DNA of 64,000 nucleotides from Paraburkholderia oxyphila NBRC 105797 (GCF_000685075.1 NZ_BAYD01000019.1:1-64000), one strand, 5' to 3'; positions 17,471 to 26,698 are shown, counted from the first letter of the stretch. Program-made: numbers and translations. Notes: a model not told the origin generated them from the letters alone.

Positions 17471-17913
17471 GTCGAGGCGCCGCGCGGAAGGGAGAAAACC
17501 GCGGCGCGAGTGCGGGCGCGAAGGGCAAACGGCGCGGCTAACCGCGTCACGGCCTCCACGAAAAGCCCAAGGGGGGCTGGAAAAAGCGTTGTCATTTGAA
17601 TCGGTTATTGAATAAAAGGCGGCTCGCCAAGCGGCGCCGCCAGCCAGAATTTTAATGCGCCGCGCGGCCCGCTGGAACGGCGGGCACGGGCGATGCTGCT
17701 ACTGCCGGCGCGGCGAGCTCCGCGATTTAGTCCGTGAATTGCCCGCCGCGATGGACTAGAACGTAAATCTTGCTGCGGAGTCGCCACGAAGGCCGTGGTG
17801 CGCGCGAAGCAGGCATTCGCGCACCGGCGGCCCGCCGTCCAACCCCACTGCAACCCCGTTGCATGAGGCGAGAGCGAGGCGTTTTGCACTAACTCTGGCC
17901 GACAGGAGAGCGA
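17471..17913. other. Intergenic region between rarD and egtD
   Basis: About 440 bases between divergent genes. No reading frame with good start signals was found. The promoters of rarD and egtD must lie here; egtD has ACAGGAGAG just before its ATG. No repeat or structured RNA was recognised. Confidence 0.5.
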
Positions 17914-18915
17914 ATGACCCGATCTGCGTCCCGCCCCACGCTGCAGCCGCATGCCCCGTCCGGCTCTGCCGCCGAATTTGCCACCGCTGTCCGTGCGGGT
18001 CTCACTCACGCGCCGCAAAAAGAGCTGCCGTCGAAATATCTGTATGACGAAGTCGGCTCGGCGCTGTTCGAGGTGATCACGGTGCTGCCCGAATACGGCG
18101 TCACGCGCGCCGAGGAACGTCTGCTCACGTGCTACGCCGCCGAAATCGTCGAGGCGCTGCCGGCGGACGTCGTCGTCGCCGAGCTCGGCAGCGGCAGCGG
18201 CCGCAAGACGCGCCGCATTCTCGAAGCGCTCTCGCGCAAGCGCCCCACTTCGCCCACTTCGTATTGCCCGATCGAGATCTCGCGCACCGCCTTGCAGCTA
18301 TGCCGGCGCGAGCTGGCCGACATCGAGCGCATCTCCATCGTCGGCTACGAGCGCGACTACCTGGCCGGGCTCGCCGAGGTGAGCCGCCAGCGCAAGGACG
18401 GCGAGCGCCTTTGCGTGCTCTTTCTCGGCAGCACGATCGGCAATTTCGCGCGCCTCGCGGCCACGCGCTTTTTGCGCGACATCCGCGCGATGCTGCGCCC
18501 GGGCGACACGCTCTTGCTCGGCACCGACCTCGTGAAGCCCGTGCCCACGCTGATCGCCGCCTACGACGATGCCATCGGCGCGACCGCGGCGTTCAACCTG
18601 AACCTGCTCGCGCGCATCAACCGCGAGCTCGACGGCGACTTCGACCTGCGCGACTTCGAGCACGTCGCGCGCTTCAATCCCGATGCGCGCAGCGTCGAGA
18701 TGCATCTGCGCGCGAGACGCCATGTCAACGCGCGGGTGGGCGCGGCGCGGCTCGCGGTCGAACTCGAGGCCGGCGAGACCATTTGGACCGAGAGCAGCCA
18801 CAAATACCACGCCGACGAAATCCCCGCGATCGCGGCGGATGCGGGCTTCGAGTGCGCGCATCAGTGGGTCGAGAAGGAATGGGGATTCGCGGAGAGCCTG
18901 TTGAGCGCGGCGTGA
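17914..18915 (+). CDS. egtD: L-histidine N-alpha-methyltransferase EgtD
   Basis: A 333-residue SAM-dependent methyltransferase of the EgtD family. Visible motifs are ELPSKYLYDEVGSALFE near the N-terminus, the SAM-binding loop VVAELGSGSGRKTRRIL, LFLGSTIGNF and ESSHKY near the C-terminus. EgtD trimethylates histidine to hercynine, the first step of ergothioneine synthesis. A good AGGAGAG precedes ATG 17914. EgtB, the usual partner, is not next to it and not in the window, so the pathway may be split across the genome or end at hercynine. A strong terminator follows. Confidence 0.93.
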   Translation: MTRSASRPTLQPHAPSGSAAEFATAVRAGLTHAPQKELPSKYLYDEVGSALFEVITVLPEYGVTRAEERLLTCYAAEIVEALPADVVVAELGSGSGRKTRRILEALSRKRPTSPTSYCPIEISRTALQLCRRELADIERISIVGYERDYLAGLAEVSRQRKDGERLCVLFLGSTIGNFARLAATRFLRDIRAMLRPGDTLLLGTDLVKPVPTLIAAYDDAIGATAAFNLNLLARINRELDGDFDLRDFEHVARFNPDARSVEMHLRARRHVNARVGAARLAVELEAGETIWTESSHKYHADEIPAIAADAGFECAHQWVEKEWGFAESLLSAA

Positions 18916-18998
18916 GCCGAGGTCAGTCCGGGCGCAGACCGCGGTTCAGGGCCGATGGGTTCTTGCACGCACGGTAAGCGAAACGTCAGGCAAACAAA

Positions 18999-19037
18999 AA
19001 GCGGAGCGCTTTTTTTCAGGGCGCTCCGCTTTTTTTA
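18999..19037. terminator. Bidirectional terminator between egtD and the acylphosphatase gene
   Basis: Ten-base stem agcggagcgc / gcgctccgct around 19000-19030, with an A run before it and a T run after it. It serves both convergent genes. Confidence 0.85.
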
Positions 19038-19049
19038 CAGTGCCAGGTT

Positions 19050-19346
19050 TCAGTGCTGCTCGAAACGCTCGTAACGCTTATCGGTGTGGCGCTCCTCGCT
19101 CTCCACCGAGCTCACGCGCGCCGCGGGCGGGCCATGGCGCAGCCACGAGAGCATGCGGTCCACCTGATTCGCCGTGCCCTGGATCACGGCCTCCACCGAG
19201 CCGTCCTCCAGATTGGCGACATAGCCGCGAATGCGCAGCGCGTGCGCCTGGCGCACCGTCGCGTGACGAAAGCCCACGCCCTGCACCGTTCCGCGCACGC
19301 GCACGTAATACGTTTCCACGCGCGCATCCAGATCCGGTTCGCTCAT
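19050..19346 (-). CDS. acyP: Acylphosphatase
   Basis: A 98-residue protein with both acylphosphatase signatures: VRGTVQGVGFRH, holding the phosphate-binding arginine, and GYVANLEDGSVEAVIQG, holding the catalytic asparagine. It hydrolyses acyl phosphates in the cytosol. The start at 19346 is chosen because GGGAGATC lies just upstream; an ATG five codons earlier (19359-19361) overlaps that site. It is convergent with egtD. Confidence 0.93.
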   Translation of the reverse strand: MSEPDLDARVETYYVRVRGTVQGVGFRHATVRQAHALRIRGYVANLEDGSVEAVIQGTANQVDRMLSWLRHGPPAARVSSVESEERHTDKRYERFEQH

Positions 19347-19475
19347 CGGTTGATCTCCCATTGTCTTGCTGCCGATACGCCAGGCATTGTAGACGCCATG
19401 ACGCGCGGGCGTCGCCTTGCGCACGAATGCACGCGCTCGCACGGCGCGCAAACCGTGCGCCTCGCCCCGCGTCCC

Positions 19476-19523
19476 GCTTGATACTCCGCTCGATACCCCG
19501 CTCGATACTCCGCTCGATGCCCC
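19476..19523. repeat. Four tandem copies of a 12-base repeat upstream of hpnA
   Basis: Units gcttgatactcc, gctcgatacccc, gctcgatactcc and gctcgatgcccc follow directly, differing at one to three positions. They lie about 120 bases upstream of the hpnA start. This could be a variable-number repeat or a promoter-proximal element. Confidence 0.6.
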
Positions 19524-19641
19524 GCCCGCGCCGCAAGCCCGACGCCGTTACCCCATCGCCGCGCCCCACGTACAATCCGTGCCACGCCAGCAGCGCGCGC
19601 CGCGCGCCGCACCGACATCCGAACTGAAAAGCGAATTTCGA

Positions 19642-20664
19642 ATGACCGACACCTCCCGCGCCAACAAGGACCTCGTGCTGATCACCGGCGCGTCCGGCTT
19701 CGTCGGCTCGGCCGTCGCCCGCATCGCGCAGGAAAAGGGCTATGCCGTGCGCGTGCTGGTGCGCGCGACGAGCCCGCGCAAGAATCTCGAGGCGCTCGAC
19801 GCCGAAATCGTCACCGGCGACATGCGCGACGCCGCCTCGATGCGCAAGGCGCTCGACGGCGTGCGCTATCTGTTCCACGTGGCCGCCGACTATCGGCTGT
19901 GGGCGCCCGATCCGCACGAGATCGAGCGCGCCAATCTCGAGGGCGCCGAAGCCACCATGCGCGCCGCGCTCGACGCGGGCGTGGAGCGCATCGTCTACAC
20001 GAGCAGCGTGGCCACGCTCAAGGTCACGAACTCGGGCAACTCCGCCGACGAAACCTCGCCGCTCACGGCCGAGCAGGCGATAGGCGTGTACAAGCGCAGC
20101 AAGGTGCTCTCCGAGCGCGCCGTGGAGCGCATGATCGAGCGTGACGGCCTGCCCGCCGTGATCGTCAATCCGTCCACGCCGATCGGGCCGCGCGACGTGA
20201 AGCCCACGCCCACGGGCCGCATCATCGTGGAGGCGGCCACGGGCAAGATTCCCGCCTTCGTCGATACGGGCCTGAACCTCGTGCACGTGGACGACGTCGC
20301 CAACGGCCACTTCCTTGCGCTCGAGCGCGGGCGCATTGGCGAGCGCTATATCCTCGGCGGCGAGAACCTGCCGCTGCAGCAGATGCTCGGCGACATCGCC
20401 GGCATGGTGGGCCGCAAGCCGCCCACCATCGCGCTGCCGCGCTGGCCGCTCTACCCGCTCGCGATGGGCGCCGAGGCCGTCGCGCGCTTCACGAAGCGCG
20501 AGCCGTTCGTGACCGTCGATGCCCTCAAGATGTCGAAGAACAAGATGTATTTCACGTCGGCGAAGGCGGAGCGCGAACTCGGCTACCGCGCGCGGCCCTA
20601 TCGCGAGGGCCTCAAGGATGCGCTCACATGGTTCCGCGAAGCGGGGTATCTGGGCACAAAGTAA
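19642..20664 (+). CDS. hpnA: HpnA, hopanoid-associated sugar epimerase
   Basis: A 340-residue NAD-dependent epimerase/dehydratase (extended SDR). The cofactor motif is LITGASGFVGSAV at residues 12-24 (GxxGxxG), the catalytic Tyr-x-x-x-Lys is YKRSK, and a VDTGLNLVHVDDVANG segment is typical of HpnA. It belongs to the hopanoid clade by its end-to-end resemblance to HpnA and the nearby hpn genes. It probably acts on a sugar nucleotide used for hopanoid head groups; the exact reaction is not established. It stands alone, about 100 bases before a glyoxalase-fold gene. Confidence 0.92.
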   Translation: MTDTSRANKDLVLITGASGFVGSAVARIAQEKGYAVRVLVRATSPRKNLEALDAEIVTGDMRDAASMRKALDGVRYLFHVAADYRLWAPDPHEIERANLEGAEATMRAALDAGVERIVYTSSVATLKVTNSGNSADETSPLTAEQAIGVYKRSKVLSERAVERMIERDGLPAVIVNPSTPIGPRDVKPTPTGRIIVEAATGKIPAFVDTGLNLVHVDDVANGHFLALERGRIGERYILGGENLPLQQMLGDIAGMVGRKPPTIALPRWPLYPLAMGAEAVARFTKREPFVTVDALKMSKNKMYFTSAKAERELGYRARPYREGLKDALTWFREAGYLGTK

Positions 20665-20768
20665 GCGCTGCGCGAGGCCGCTCTTTTTGCGGCTTGCGGC
20701 GCGTGCTCAAGGGATCTGCGTCGTGGTAACCTGGACGACCGTCACCGGCCGCTCAAGGGAAGAACACG

Positions 20769-21167
20769 ATGATCTCGCATGTTTTTGTGGGTGCTAACGA
20801 CTTTGACCGTGCCTTCAAGTTCTATTCGGCCGTCATGAATGAGCTCGGGCATCGATTGAAGTTTTGTGAGCCCGATAAGCCTTGGGCAGGCTGGATGGCC
20901 GAGGGCATGCCACGCCCGCTCTTCATTGTCGGCAGCCCATACGACGGCAACGCCGCAACTTGCGGCAACGGTCAAATGGTGGCGTTGCTCGCGCCCGATC
21001 GGCAATCGGTCGACAACGCCTACGCCAGCGCGCTCGCGAACGGCGGTTCGTGCGAAGGCGCACCCGGTTTGAGGACTCACTACCACCCGGACTATTACGG
21101 CGCGTATTTCCGGGATCCTGAGGGAAACAAGCTCTGCGTGTGCTGCCACACCCCCGCTCCACAGTAG
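20769..21167 (+). CDS. VOC (glyoxalase/bleomycin resistance fold) family protein
   Basis: A 132-residue protein with the VOC fold: ISHVFVGANDFDRAFKFY at the start and YYGAYFRDPEGNKLCV at the end, giving the His and Glu positions expected for metal binding in this superfamily. It resembles the small VOC proteins annotated as glyoxalase-like; true glyoxalase I activity cannot be claimed. AAGGGAAG precedes the ATG. No clear link to its hopanoid neighbours. Confidence 0.85.
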   Translation: MISHVFVGANDFDRAFKFYSAVMNELGHRLKFCEPDKPWAGWMAEGMPRPLFIVGSPYDGNAATCGNGQMVALLAPDRQSVDNAYASALANGGSCEGAPGLRTHYHPDYYGAYFRDPEGNKLCVCCHTPAPQ

Positions 21168-21317
21168 TTTTGCAGGCGCTCGCTGACCCTGGCGCGCAAC
21201 GGCTGCTTAATGCGAGAGCAAATTGTTACAACTTTTGTTGCGACCTGCTTACAACGCTGCGCGGGACAGTCGCGTGCGCTATGGGTAAAATCGCGGGTCT
21301 TATCAGAGAAGCCTCGC

Positions 21318-22037
21318 ATGAATCTTCAAGACCAGATCGGCGCGCTCGAAGCGGGCGTCGATCAGCTGATCCAGGCCGCCAGCGTCGCGCTTGCGCCGCG
21401 CCCAGTCGTTGCGGCAGCGCCCGAACAGACCCACGCGGCGGATGCCGCCGCGCCGGAAGCGGCCACGCAACCTGCCGAACTCGAGCCGGATACGCCAGCC
21501 GTTGCGGCGGCGCATCCGCACGAGCCGCAGGCGGCTGTCGTCGAAACCGAAGCTGAAGTCGGAGCTGAGCCCGAAACCGCAGCCGAAGCTGAAGCCGACA
21601 CGGCCGAAGTGGCGACGGAAGTTGGGGCCGAAGTCACGGCCGAAGTGGCAACCGCTACCGAACCGGTCGACGCCGTGGAACCCGCGCAAGCCGAGCAGGA
21701 AGCCGAAGACCGCAAGGTGATGCTGGAAGTCGGGCGGCCGTCGCAGAACGAGATCACGATGTCGATCGGCGGCCAGACGGTGTCGCTGCATCCGCTGCAG
21801 GTCGGGCAGCTGATCGAGGAACTCGCGAACGCGCGCGCCTCCATGCAGCCCGAGCCGCCGCCCGCGATTCCGCCCGGCTGGCGTTTCGCATCGACGAAGA
21901 ATCCGATGATGGCCGTGCAGAAGCAGTCGAATGGCGACCGCTTGCTGGTGCTGCGGCACACGGGTCACGGCTGGGTGCCGTTCGTGTTCTCGCCCGACAT
22001 GGTCGTGCAGATGTACATGATGTTGACGCAGCGTTAA
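21318..22037 (+). CDS. Acidic Ala/Glu-rich protein with conserved-looking C-terminal domain, unknown
   Basis: A 239-residue protein in three parts. Residues 1-25 form a short helix (MNLQDQIGALEAGVDQLIQAAS). Residues about 30-140 are low-complexity Ala/Glu/Thr/Val with repeated AEVATE- and EAE-like units, probably disordered. Residues about 140-239 are ordinary sequence (EITMSIGGQTVSLHPLQVGQLIEEL ... HGWVPFVFSPDMVVQMYMML, in parts) likely to fold. No signal peptide. Function unknown. The in-frame ATG at 21318 is preferred to one at 21210, which would add unrelated residues. A strong terminator follows the gene. Confidence 0.75.
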   Translation: MNLQDQIGALEAGVDQLIQAASVALAPRPVVAAAPEQTHAADAAAPEAATQPAELEPDTPAVAAAHPHEPQAAVVETEAEVGAEPETAAEAEADTAEVATEVGAEVTAEVATATEPVDAVEPAQAEQEAEDRKVMLEVGRPSQNEITMSIGGQTVSLHPLQVGQLIEELANARASMQPEPPPAIPPGWRFASTKNPMMAVQKQSNGDRLLVLRHTGHGWVPFVFSPDMVVQMYMMLTQR

Positions 22038-22090
22038 TCGGCGCGTCCGGGAGTCGGGCGCTCAAGCAGCGCGCGCACCAAAAGCAAAAG

Positions 22091-22121
22091 CCGCCGCGGT
22101 CGACCGCGGCGGCTTTTTTTA
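22091..22121. terminator. Terminator between the acidic protein gene and hpnB
   Basis: Self-complementary gccgccgcgg-tcga-ccgcggcggc at 22091-22114 followed by seven T. An A-rich stretch precedes it, so it may also stop the opposing hpnB transcript. Confidence 0.85.
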
Positions 22122-22163
22122 TTGCGTGTGGCACGCGGCTCTGGAGGCCCGCGCGATGCCGCT

Positions 22164-23342
22164 TCAGCGCCCCTGCGCAGGCGCCTGCACGCGCGACTTC
22201 CACTGCCCGCCCTTGCCACGCCAGAAGCGCCAGGCCGAAGCGAAGGTCGCGCCCACATAGAACAGCGCGACGAGTGGCAGGAACGGCGCCCACAGTGGCG
22301 AGCGGCGATAGTACGCGAGCATCGGCGCGTAGGCGCAGCACATGAGCGCCCAGGCCACCCATGCGGGCCAGCCGAGCGGGCCGAGCACGAGCGCGACAAC
22401 GGGCGGCGCGAGGTAGATGACCGTCATGCCGACGATCGTGCCCGCGAGCTGCCACGCCGAATAGTGAAGCTGCGTGAACGCTGTGCGCGCGATCATGTTC
22501 CAGATGTCTTTCCACGAGTCGTACGGGCGCAGCGAGACGCTCTTCGCGGCCACGTCGAGGCGGATCGGATGCCGCCCCTCGCCGCGATGCTTGATGCGCG
22601 CGGCCAGACTGCAATCGTCGATGAGCTCGGCGCGGATCGACTCGATGCCGCCCGCCTCCTCCAGCGCCTTGCGGCGCACCAGCATGCAGCCGCCGGCCGC
22701 CGCCGCCGTCTTGTTACGCGGATTGTTGACCCACGAGAACGGATAGAGCTTCGCGAAGAAGAACACGAACGCCGGGATCAGCGCCTTCTCCCAGAACGAG
22801 TCGCAGCGCAGGCGCACCATCAGCGAGACGAGGTCGCGCTTTTCCGCCTGCGCGCGCACCACGAGCTGCGCGAGAGCCTCGGGCGGGTGGCCGATGTCGG
22901 CGTCCGTCAGCAGCAGGTAGTCGGCGTTCAGGCCCAGCGTGCGCACGGCCTCGATGCCCTGCGACTGCGCCCACACCTTGCCCGACCAGCCCGCGGGCAG
23001 CGGCCTGGCGCTCACCACCGTGAGCTTCTCCGGGCAGCGCAGCGCGAGCGCGGCGGCGCGCGCGGCTTCGGCGGTGCCGTCGGTGCTGTGGTCGTCGATC
23101 ACGATGACGTGAAACTCGCCGCCATAGTCCTGCTCGAGCAGCGACGTGACGGCCTCGCCGATCGCGTCCGCCTCGTTGCGCGCCGGCACCACGGCGCACG
23201 CCGCCGGCCAGCCCGCCGCGGGCTCGACCAGCGGCAGCGGCGCGGCGGGGCGCGCGCGCCAGAAGCCGCCGCGGCCGAACAGCAGGACCAGCCAGATCAC
23301 GAGCGAAAGGCAGGACACGGCAAAGAAAATCGTTGTCATCAT
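22164..23342 (-). CDS. hpnB: HpnB, hopanoid-associated glycosyltransferase
   Basis: A 392-residue GT2-family glycosyltransferase. It has an N-terminal membrane helix (FFAVSCLSLVIWLVLLFG), the GT-A domain with VVPARNEADAIGEAV and VIVIDDHSTDGT, the DxD-type motif LLTDADIGH, and several C-terminal helices. This layout matches HpnB, thought to add or exchange a sugar on the hopanoid side chain at the inner membrane. Its ATG overlaps the stop of hpnC by four bases (ATGA), so the two are translationally coupled. A second ATG follows directly at 23339. Confidence 0.92.
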   Translation of the reverse strand: MMTTIFFAVSCLSLVIWLVLLFGRGGFWRARPAAPLPLVEPAAGWPAACAVVPARNEADAIGEAVTSLLEQDYGGEFHVIVIDDHSTDGTAEAARAAALALRCPEKLTVVSARPLPAGWSGKVWAQSQGIEAVRTLGLNADYLLLTDADIGHPPEALAQLVVRAQAEKRDLVSLMVRLRCDSFWEKALIPAFVFFFAKLYPFSWVNNPRNKTAAAAGGCMLVRRKALEEAGGIESIRAELIDDCSLAARIKHRGEGRHPIRLDVAAKSVSLRPYDSWKDIWNMIARTAFTQLHYSAWQLAGTIVGMTVIYLAPPVVALVLGPLGWPAWVAWALMCCAYAPMLAYYRRSPLWAPFLPLVALFYVGATFASAWRFWRGKGGQWKSRVQAPAQGR

Positions 23343-24208
23343 GCGTTGTTACTCTCGATCGAAGGCATGCGCGCACCCACGCGGCGCGACAGCCACATGG
23401 CCGCCGTGCGCATCAGCACCACAGCCCAGTCGGCGGCGGCCAGCCGGGGACGCGCACGAAATACGTCGTAGTCCGCCCGCTCGATGACTTCGAGCATGCG
23501 CAGGCCGCCGTGCACGACGCTGCACAGCTCGAGGCCGAAGCGGCCCGGCACGCGCAGCGCGAGCGGCGCGCCGCTCACCATGAGCGCGCGCGCCCGCGCC
23601 ACTTCGTGCTCCATCAGCGCGCGCCATGCGCCATCCACCCTGCCCGCGGCGATCTGCGCCTCGCTCACTTTCATGCGCTCGCGGTCGGCCTGCGGGAGGT
23701 AGATGCGGCCCCGTTTCCAGTCGGCCGGCACATCCTGCAAGAAGGTGATGAGCTGCAAGGCGGTGCAGATGGCGTCCGAATCGGCGAGGTTCTCGGGCGT
23801 GGCCTCGTCGATCAAATGCAACATAAGGTGACCGATCGGGTTTGCCGAGCGGCGGCAGAAGTCGAGCAGCTCGAAGCGGTCGGCATAGCGCGTGGCATCG
23901 ATGTCCTGATCGAACGCCGACACGAGGTCGTAGAACGGCTCCAGCGGCAGCCGGCACTGAACCATCACCTTCGCGAGCTCCGCGAACAGCGCGGGATGCA
24001 CGGGCGCGAGACGGCCTTGCGCCACAGCGTCGAGCCCGGCGCGGAAGTCGGCGAGGCGCAGGTGGCGCTCCTCGGCGCTCCAGTCGCCTTCGTCGGCAAT
24101 GTCATCGAGGGTGCGCGCGACATGGTAGATCACGCCGACAGGCGCTCGGAGCGCCTTCGGCAGCAAAATGCGCGCTACCGGAAAATCGTCGTATTGATCG
24201 GGTTCCAT
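23339..24208 (-). CDS. hpnC: HpnC, squalene synthase-like enzyme of the hopanoid pathway
   Basis: A 289-residue trans-isoprenyl diphosphate synthase fold (head-to-head type). The first Asp-rich motif is TLDDIADEGDW and the second is LQDVPADWKRGRIYLP. It lacks the GxxCRAVDDIAD form of HpnD and matches the HpnC clade. By published work on HpnCDE, HpnC converts presqualene diphosphate to hydroxysqualene. ATG 24208 starts MEPDQYDDF; a further ATG ten codons upstream is less likely. It forms a two-gene operon with hpnB, divergent from ispH-hpnH. Confidence 0.9.
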   Translation of the reverse strand: MEPDQYDDFPVARILLPKALRAPVGVIYHVARTLDDIADEGDWSAEERHLRLADFRAGLDAVAQGRLAPVHPALFAELAKVMVQCRLPLEPFYDLVSAFDQDIDATRYADRFELLDFCRRSANPIGHLMLHLIDEATPENLADSDAICTALQLITFLQDVPADWKRGRIYLPQADRERMKVSEAQIAAGRVDGAWRALMEHEVARARALMVSGAPLALRVPGRFGLELCSVVHGGLRMLEVIERADYDVFRARPRLAAADWAVVLMRTAAMWLSRRVGARMPSIESNNA

Positions 24209-24547
24209 GAAGCGTCCAGAATGGGGTCGGTCCCGCAAGACGCAATGCGGCCTGGTGCGGGGGACGTTAGTTTAAGGGTTCCCGCATCCTGTTGCACTGC
24301 GCAATACCCCCGAGAGTGTCACAGGCTGTGTCACCGGTAAACCCGCTGCTGGAACGCCGCAAAATGGGGCTGATTGGGGGGCCGATTCCGATTGGCGTCG
24401 CGTGCGCGCCGCACCTTCCCGTTCGCTACGCAGCAAAGCGGCGGCGATGGGGTTAAAATGCGCGTCTGGTTTTTTCCGCCCCCCTCTGGCGGATGCATGC
24501 AGATATCAGCACCTTATTAATATGATGGTCGCGGCGAACGGGTCTTG
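24209..24547. other. Divergent promoter region between hpnC-hpnB and ispH-hpnH
   Basis: About 340 bases with no coding sequence. The right end is AT-rich (cttattaatatgatgg near 24513-24528) and a ttaaaat stands near 24453. Both hopanoid units must be controlled from here. No clear operator was recognised. Confidence 0.5.
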
Positions 24548-25534
24548 ATGGCTCTTTCGGAATCCGCGGCAGTCGGAGTTCGCCACCCTATGCGAGTCAT
24601 CCTTGCCCAACCCCGCGGCTTTTGTGCGGGGGTTGTCCGCGCGATCGAGATTGTCGATCGTGCATTGCAGAAGCACGGCGCGCCCGTCTACGTGCGTCAT
24701 GAGATCGTCCACAATCGCCACGTGGTCGAGAACCTGCGCGAGAAGGGTGCGCGTTTCGTGGAAGAGCTCGACGAAGTGCCCGAGGGCGCGGTCGCCATTT
24801 TCAGCGCGCACGGCGTCGCCAAGACCGTCGAGCGCGCCGCCGACGAACGCAGCCTCGACGTGCTGGACGCCACCTGTCCGCTCGTCACCAAGGTGCACGT
24901 GCAGGGCCGCCAGTACGTCGCGGCGGGCCGCACGCTGATCCTGATCGGCCATGCCGGTCACCCGGAGGTGGAAGGCACGATCGGCCAGATTCCGGGCACC
25001 GTGCTGCTGGTGCAGAGCGAGGCGGACGTGGCCAGGCTGGACCTGCCGCTCGACGCGCCGCTCGCGTACGTGACGCAAACCACGCTTTCGGTGGACGACA
25101 CGCGCGGCATCATCGACGCGTTGCTCAAGCGCTTCTCCGACATCGTCGGCCCGGACACGCGTGACATCTGCTATGCCACGCAAAACCGCCAGGCCGCGGT
25201 GCGCGAGCTGTCTTCGCAAGTGGACGTGCTGCTGGTCGTGGGCGCGACGAACAGTTCGAACTCGAATCGCCTGCGCGAGATCGGCAGCGAATCGGGTCTG
25301 CCGAGCTACCTCGTGGCGGACGGCTCGGAAGTGAAGGCCGAGTGGTTCGCCCATGCGCAAACCGTCGGCATCACGGCCGGCGCGTCGGCGCCCGAGGAAA
25401 TGGTGGAAAACGTGATCGACGCGCTGCGCGCGTTGGGGCCTGTCGAGGTGTCGACGATGGCGGGCCGTGAAGAAAAAGTCGAATTCAAGCTGCCGTCGAA
25501 GCTCTTGCAACCGCTCGTCGCACGCGAAGTTTAA
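24548..25534 (+). CDS. ispH: IspH, 4-hydroxy-3-methylbut-2-enyl diphosphate reductase
   Basis: A 328-residue Fe-S enzyme making IPP and DMAPP, the last step of the MEP pathway. The three cluster cysteines are visible in PRGFCAGVVRAI, LDATCPLVTKVH and DICYATQNRQ; FSAHGVAK and NSSNSNRL are also family motifs. ATG 24548 is used; ATG 24590 (MRVILAQPRG) is an alternative at the usual family start. It lies 12 bases before hpnH, so it probably serves isoprenoid supply for hopanoids. Burkholderia genomes usually carry another ispH elsewhere; this one appears to be the hopanoid-linked copy. Confidence 0.93.
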   Translation: MALSESAAVGVRHPMRVILAQPRGFCAGVVRAIEIVDRALQKHGAPVYVRHEIVHNRHVVENLREKGARFVEELDEVPEGAVAIFSAHGVAKTVERAADERSLDVLDATCPLVTKVHVQGRQYVAAGRTLILIGHAGHPEVEGTIGQIPGTVLLVQSEADVARLDLPLDAPLAYVTQTTLSVDDTRGIIDALLKRFSDIVGPDTRDICYATQNRQAAVRELSSQVDVLLVVGATNSSNSNRLREIGSESGLPSYLVADGSEVKAEWFAHAQTVGITAGASAPEEMVENVIDALRALGPVEVSTMAGREEKVEFKLPSKLLQPLVAREV

Positions 25535-25546
25535 GGAGGACACGCT

Positions 25547-26698
25547 TTGTCTATTCCGCTGCTACAAAAAGTCCGCGTTGGCGCGTACATCTTCCGCCAG
25601 CATTTCAGCGGCAATAAACGCTATCCGCTCGCGCTCATGCTCGAGCCGTTGTTCCGCTGCAACCTCGCCTGCAATGGCTGCGGCAAGATCGACTATCCGG
25701 ATCCCATCCTGAACCAGCGCCTGTCGCTGGCAGAGTGCCTCGAAGCCGTCGACGAGTGCGGCGCACCGGTCGTTTCCATCGCCGGCGGCGAGCCGCTGCT
25801 GCACAAGGAAATGCCGCAGATCGTGAAGGGCATCATGGCGCGCAAGAAGTTCGTGTATCTCTGCACGAACGCGCTGCTCATGGAAAAGAAGATGGACGAC
25901 TACGAGCCGAATCCGTACTTCGTCTGGTCGGTGCACCTCGACGGCGACCGCGAAGCGCACGACCACTCGGTTTCGCAGGAAGGCGTCTACGACAAGGCCG
26001 TCGCGGCCATCAAGGAAGCCAAGCGCCGCGGCTTCCGCGTGAACATCAACTGCACGCTGTTCAACGACGCCGTGCCCGAGCGCGTGGCAAAGTTCTTCGA
26101 CACGGTCGGCGAGATCGGCGTCGACGGCATCACGGTCTCGCCGGGCTATGCCTATGAGCGCGCACCGGACCAGCAGCACTTCCTGAACCGCGACAAGACC
26201 AAGAACCTGTTCCGCGAGATCTTCAAGCGCGGCAACAACGGCAAGAAGTGGTCGTTCAGCCAGTCGAGCCTGTTCCTCGATTTCCTGGCCGGCAACCAGA
26301 CCTACGAATGCACGCCCTGGGGCAACCCGGCGCGCACGGTGTTCGGCTGGCAGAAGCCCTGCTATCTGGTCGGCGAAGGTTACGTGAAGACCTTCAAGGA
26401 GCTGATGGAAACCACCGACTGGGACAAGTACGGCACGGGCAAGTACGAGAAGTGCGCGGACTGCATGGTCCACTGCGGCTTCGAGGCTACCGCCGTGATG
26501 GACACGGTCGCGCATCCGCTCAAGGCCGCGCGCGTCGCGCTGTCGGGCCCGCGCACCACGGGCGCGTTCGCCAAGGACATCCCGCTCGACAGCCAGCGTC
26601 CGGCTGACTACGTGTTCTCGCGTCACGTCGAGATCAAGCTCGAAGAGATCAAGAACGCGGCCAAGACCAAAAAGCCCGCGACTGTCGCGGCGAGCTAA
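25547..26698 (+). CDS. hpnH: HpnH, adenosylhopane synthase (radical SAM)
   Basis: A 383-residue radical-SAM enzyme. The cluster motif is RCNLACNGCGK (Cys38, Cys42, Cys45), followed by the GGE motif SIAGGEPLL. A C-terminal cysteine set (KYEKCADCMVHCGF) matches the SPASM-like region of HpnH. It joins the 5'-deoxyadenosyl group of SAM to hopene, giving adenosylhopane. The start is TTG 25547, fixed by a strong AAGGAGG at 25533-25539. It is the second gene of the ispH-hpnH operon, which ends at a strong terminator. Confidence 0.95.
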   Translation: MSIPLLQKVRVGAYIFRQHFSGNKRYPLALMLEPLFRCNLACNGCGKIDYPDPILNQRLSLAECLEAVDECGAPVVSIAGGEPLLHKEMPQIVKGIMARKKFVYLCTNALLMEKKMDDYEPNPYFVWSVHLDGDREAHDHSVSQEGVYDKAVAAIKEAKRRGFRVNINCTLFNDAVPERVAKFFDTVGEIGVDGITVSPGYAYERAPDQQHFLNRDKTKNLFREIFKRGNNGKKWSFSQSSLFLDFLAGNQTYECTPWGNPARTVFGWQKPCYLVGEGYVKTFKELMETTDWDKYGTGKYEKCADCMVHCGFEATAVMDTVAHPLKAARVALSGPRTTGAFAKDIPLDSQRPADYVFSRHVEIKLEEIKNAAKTKKPATVAAS

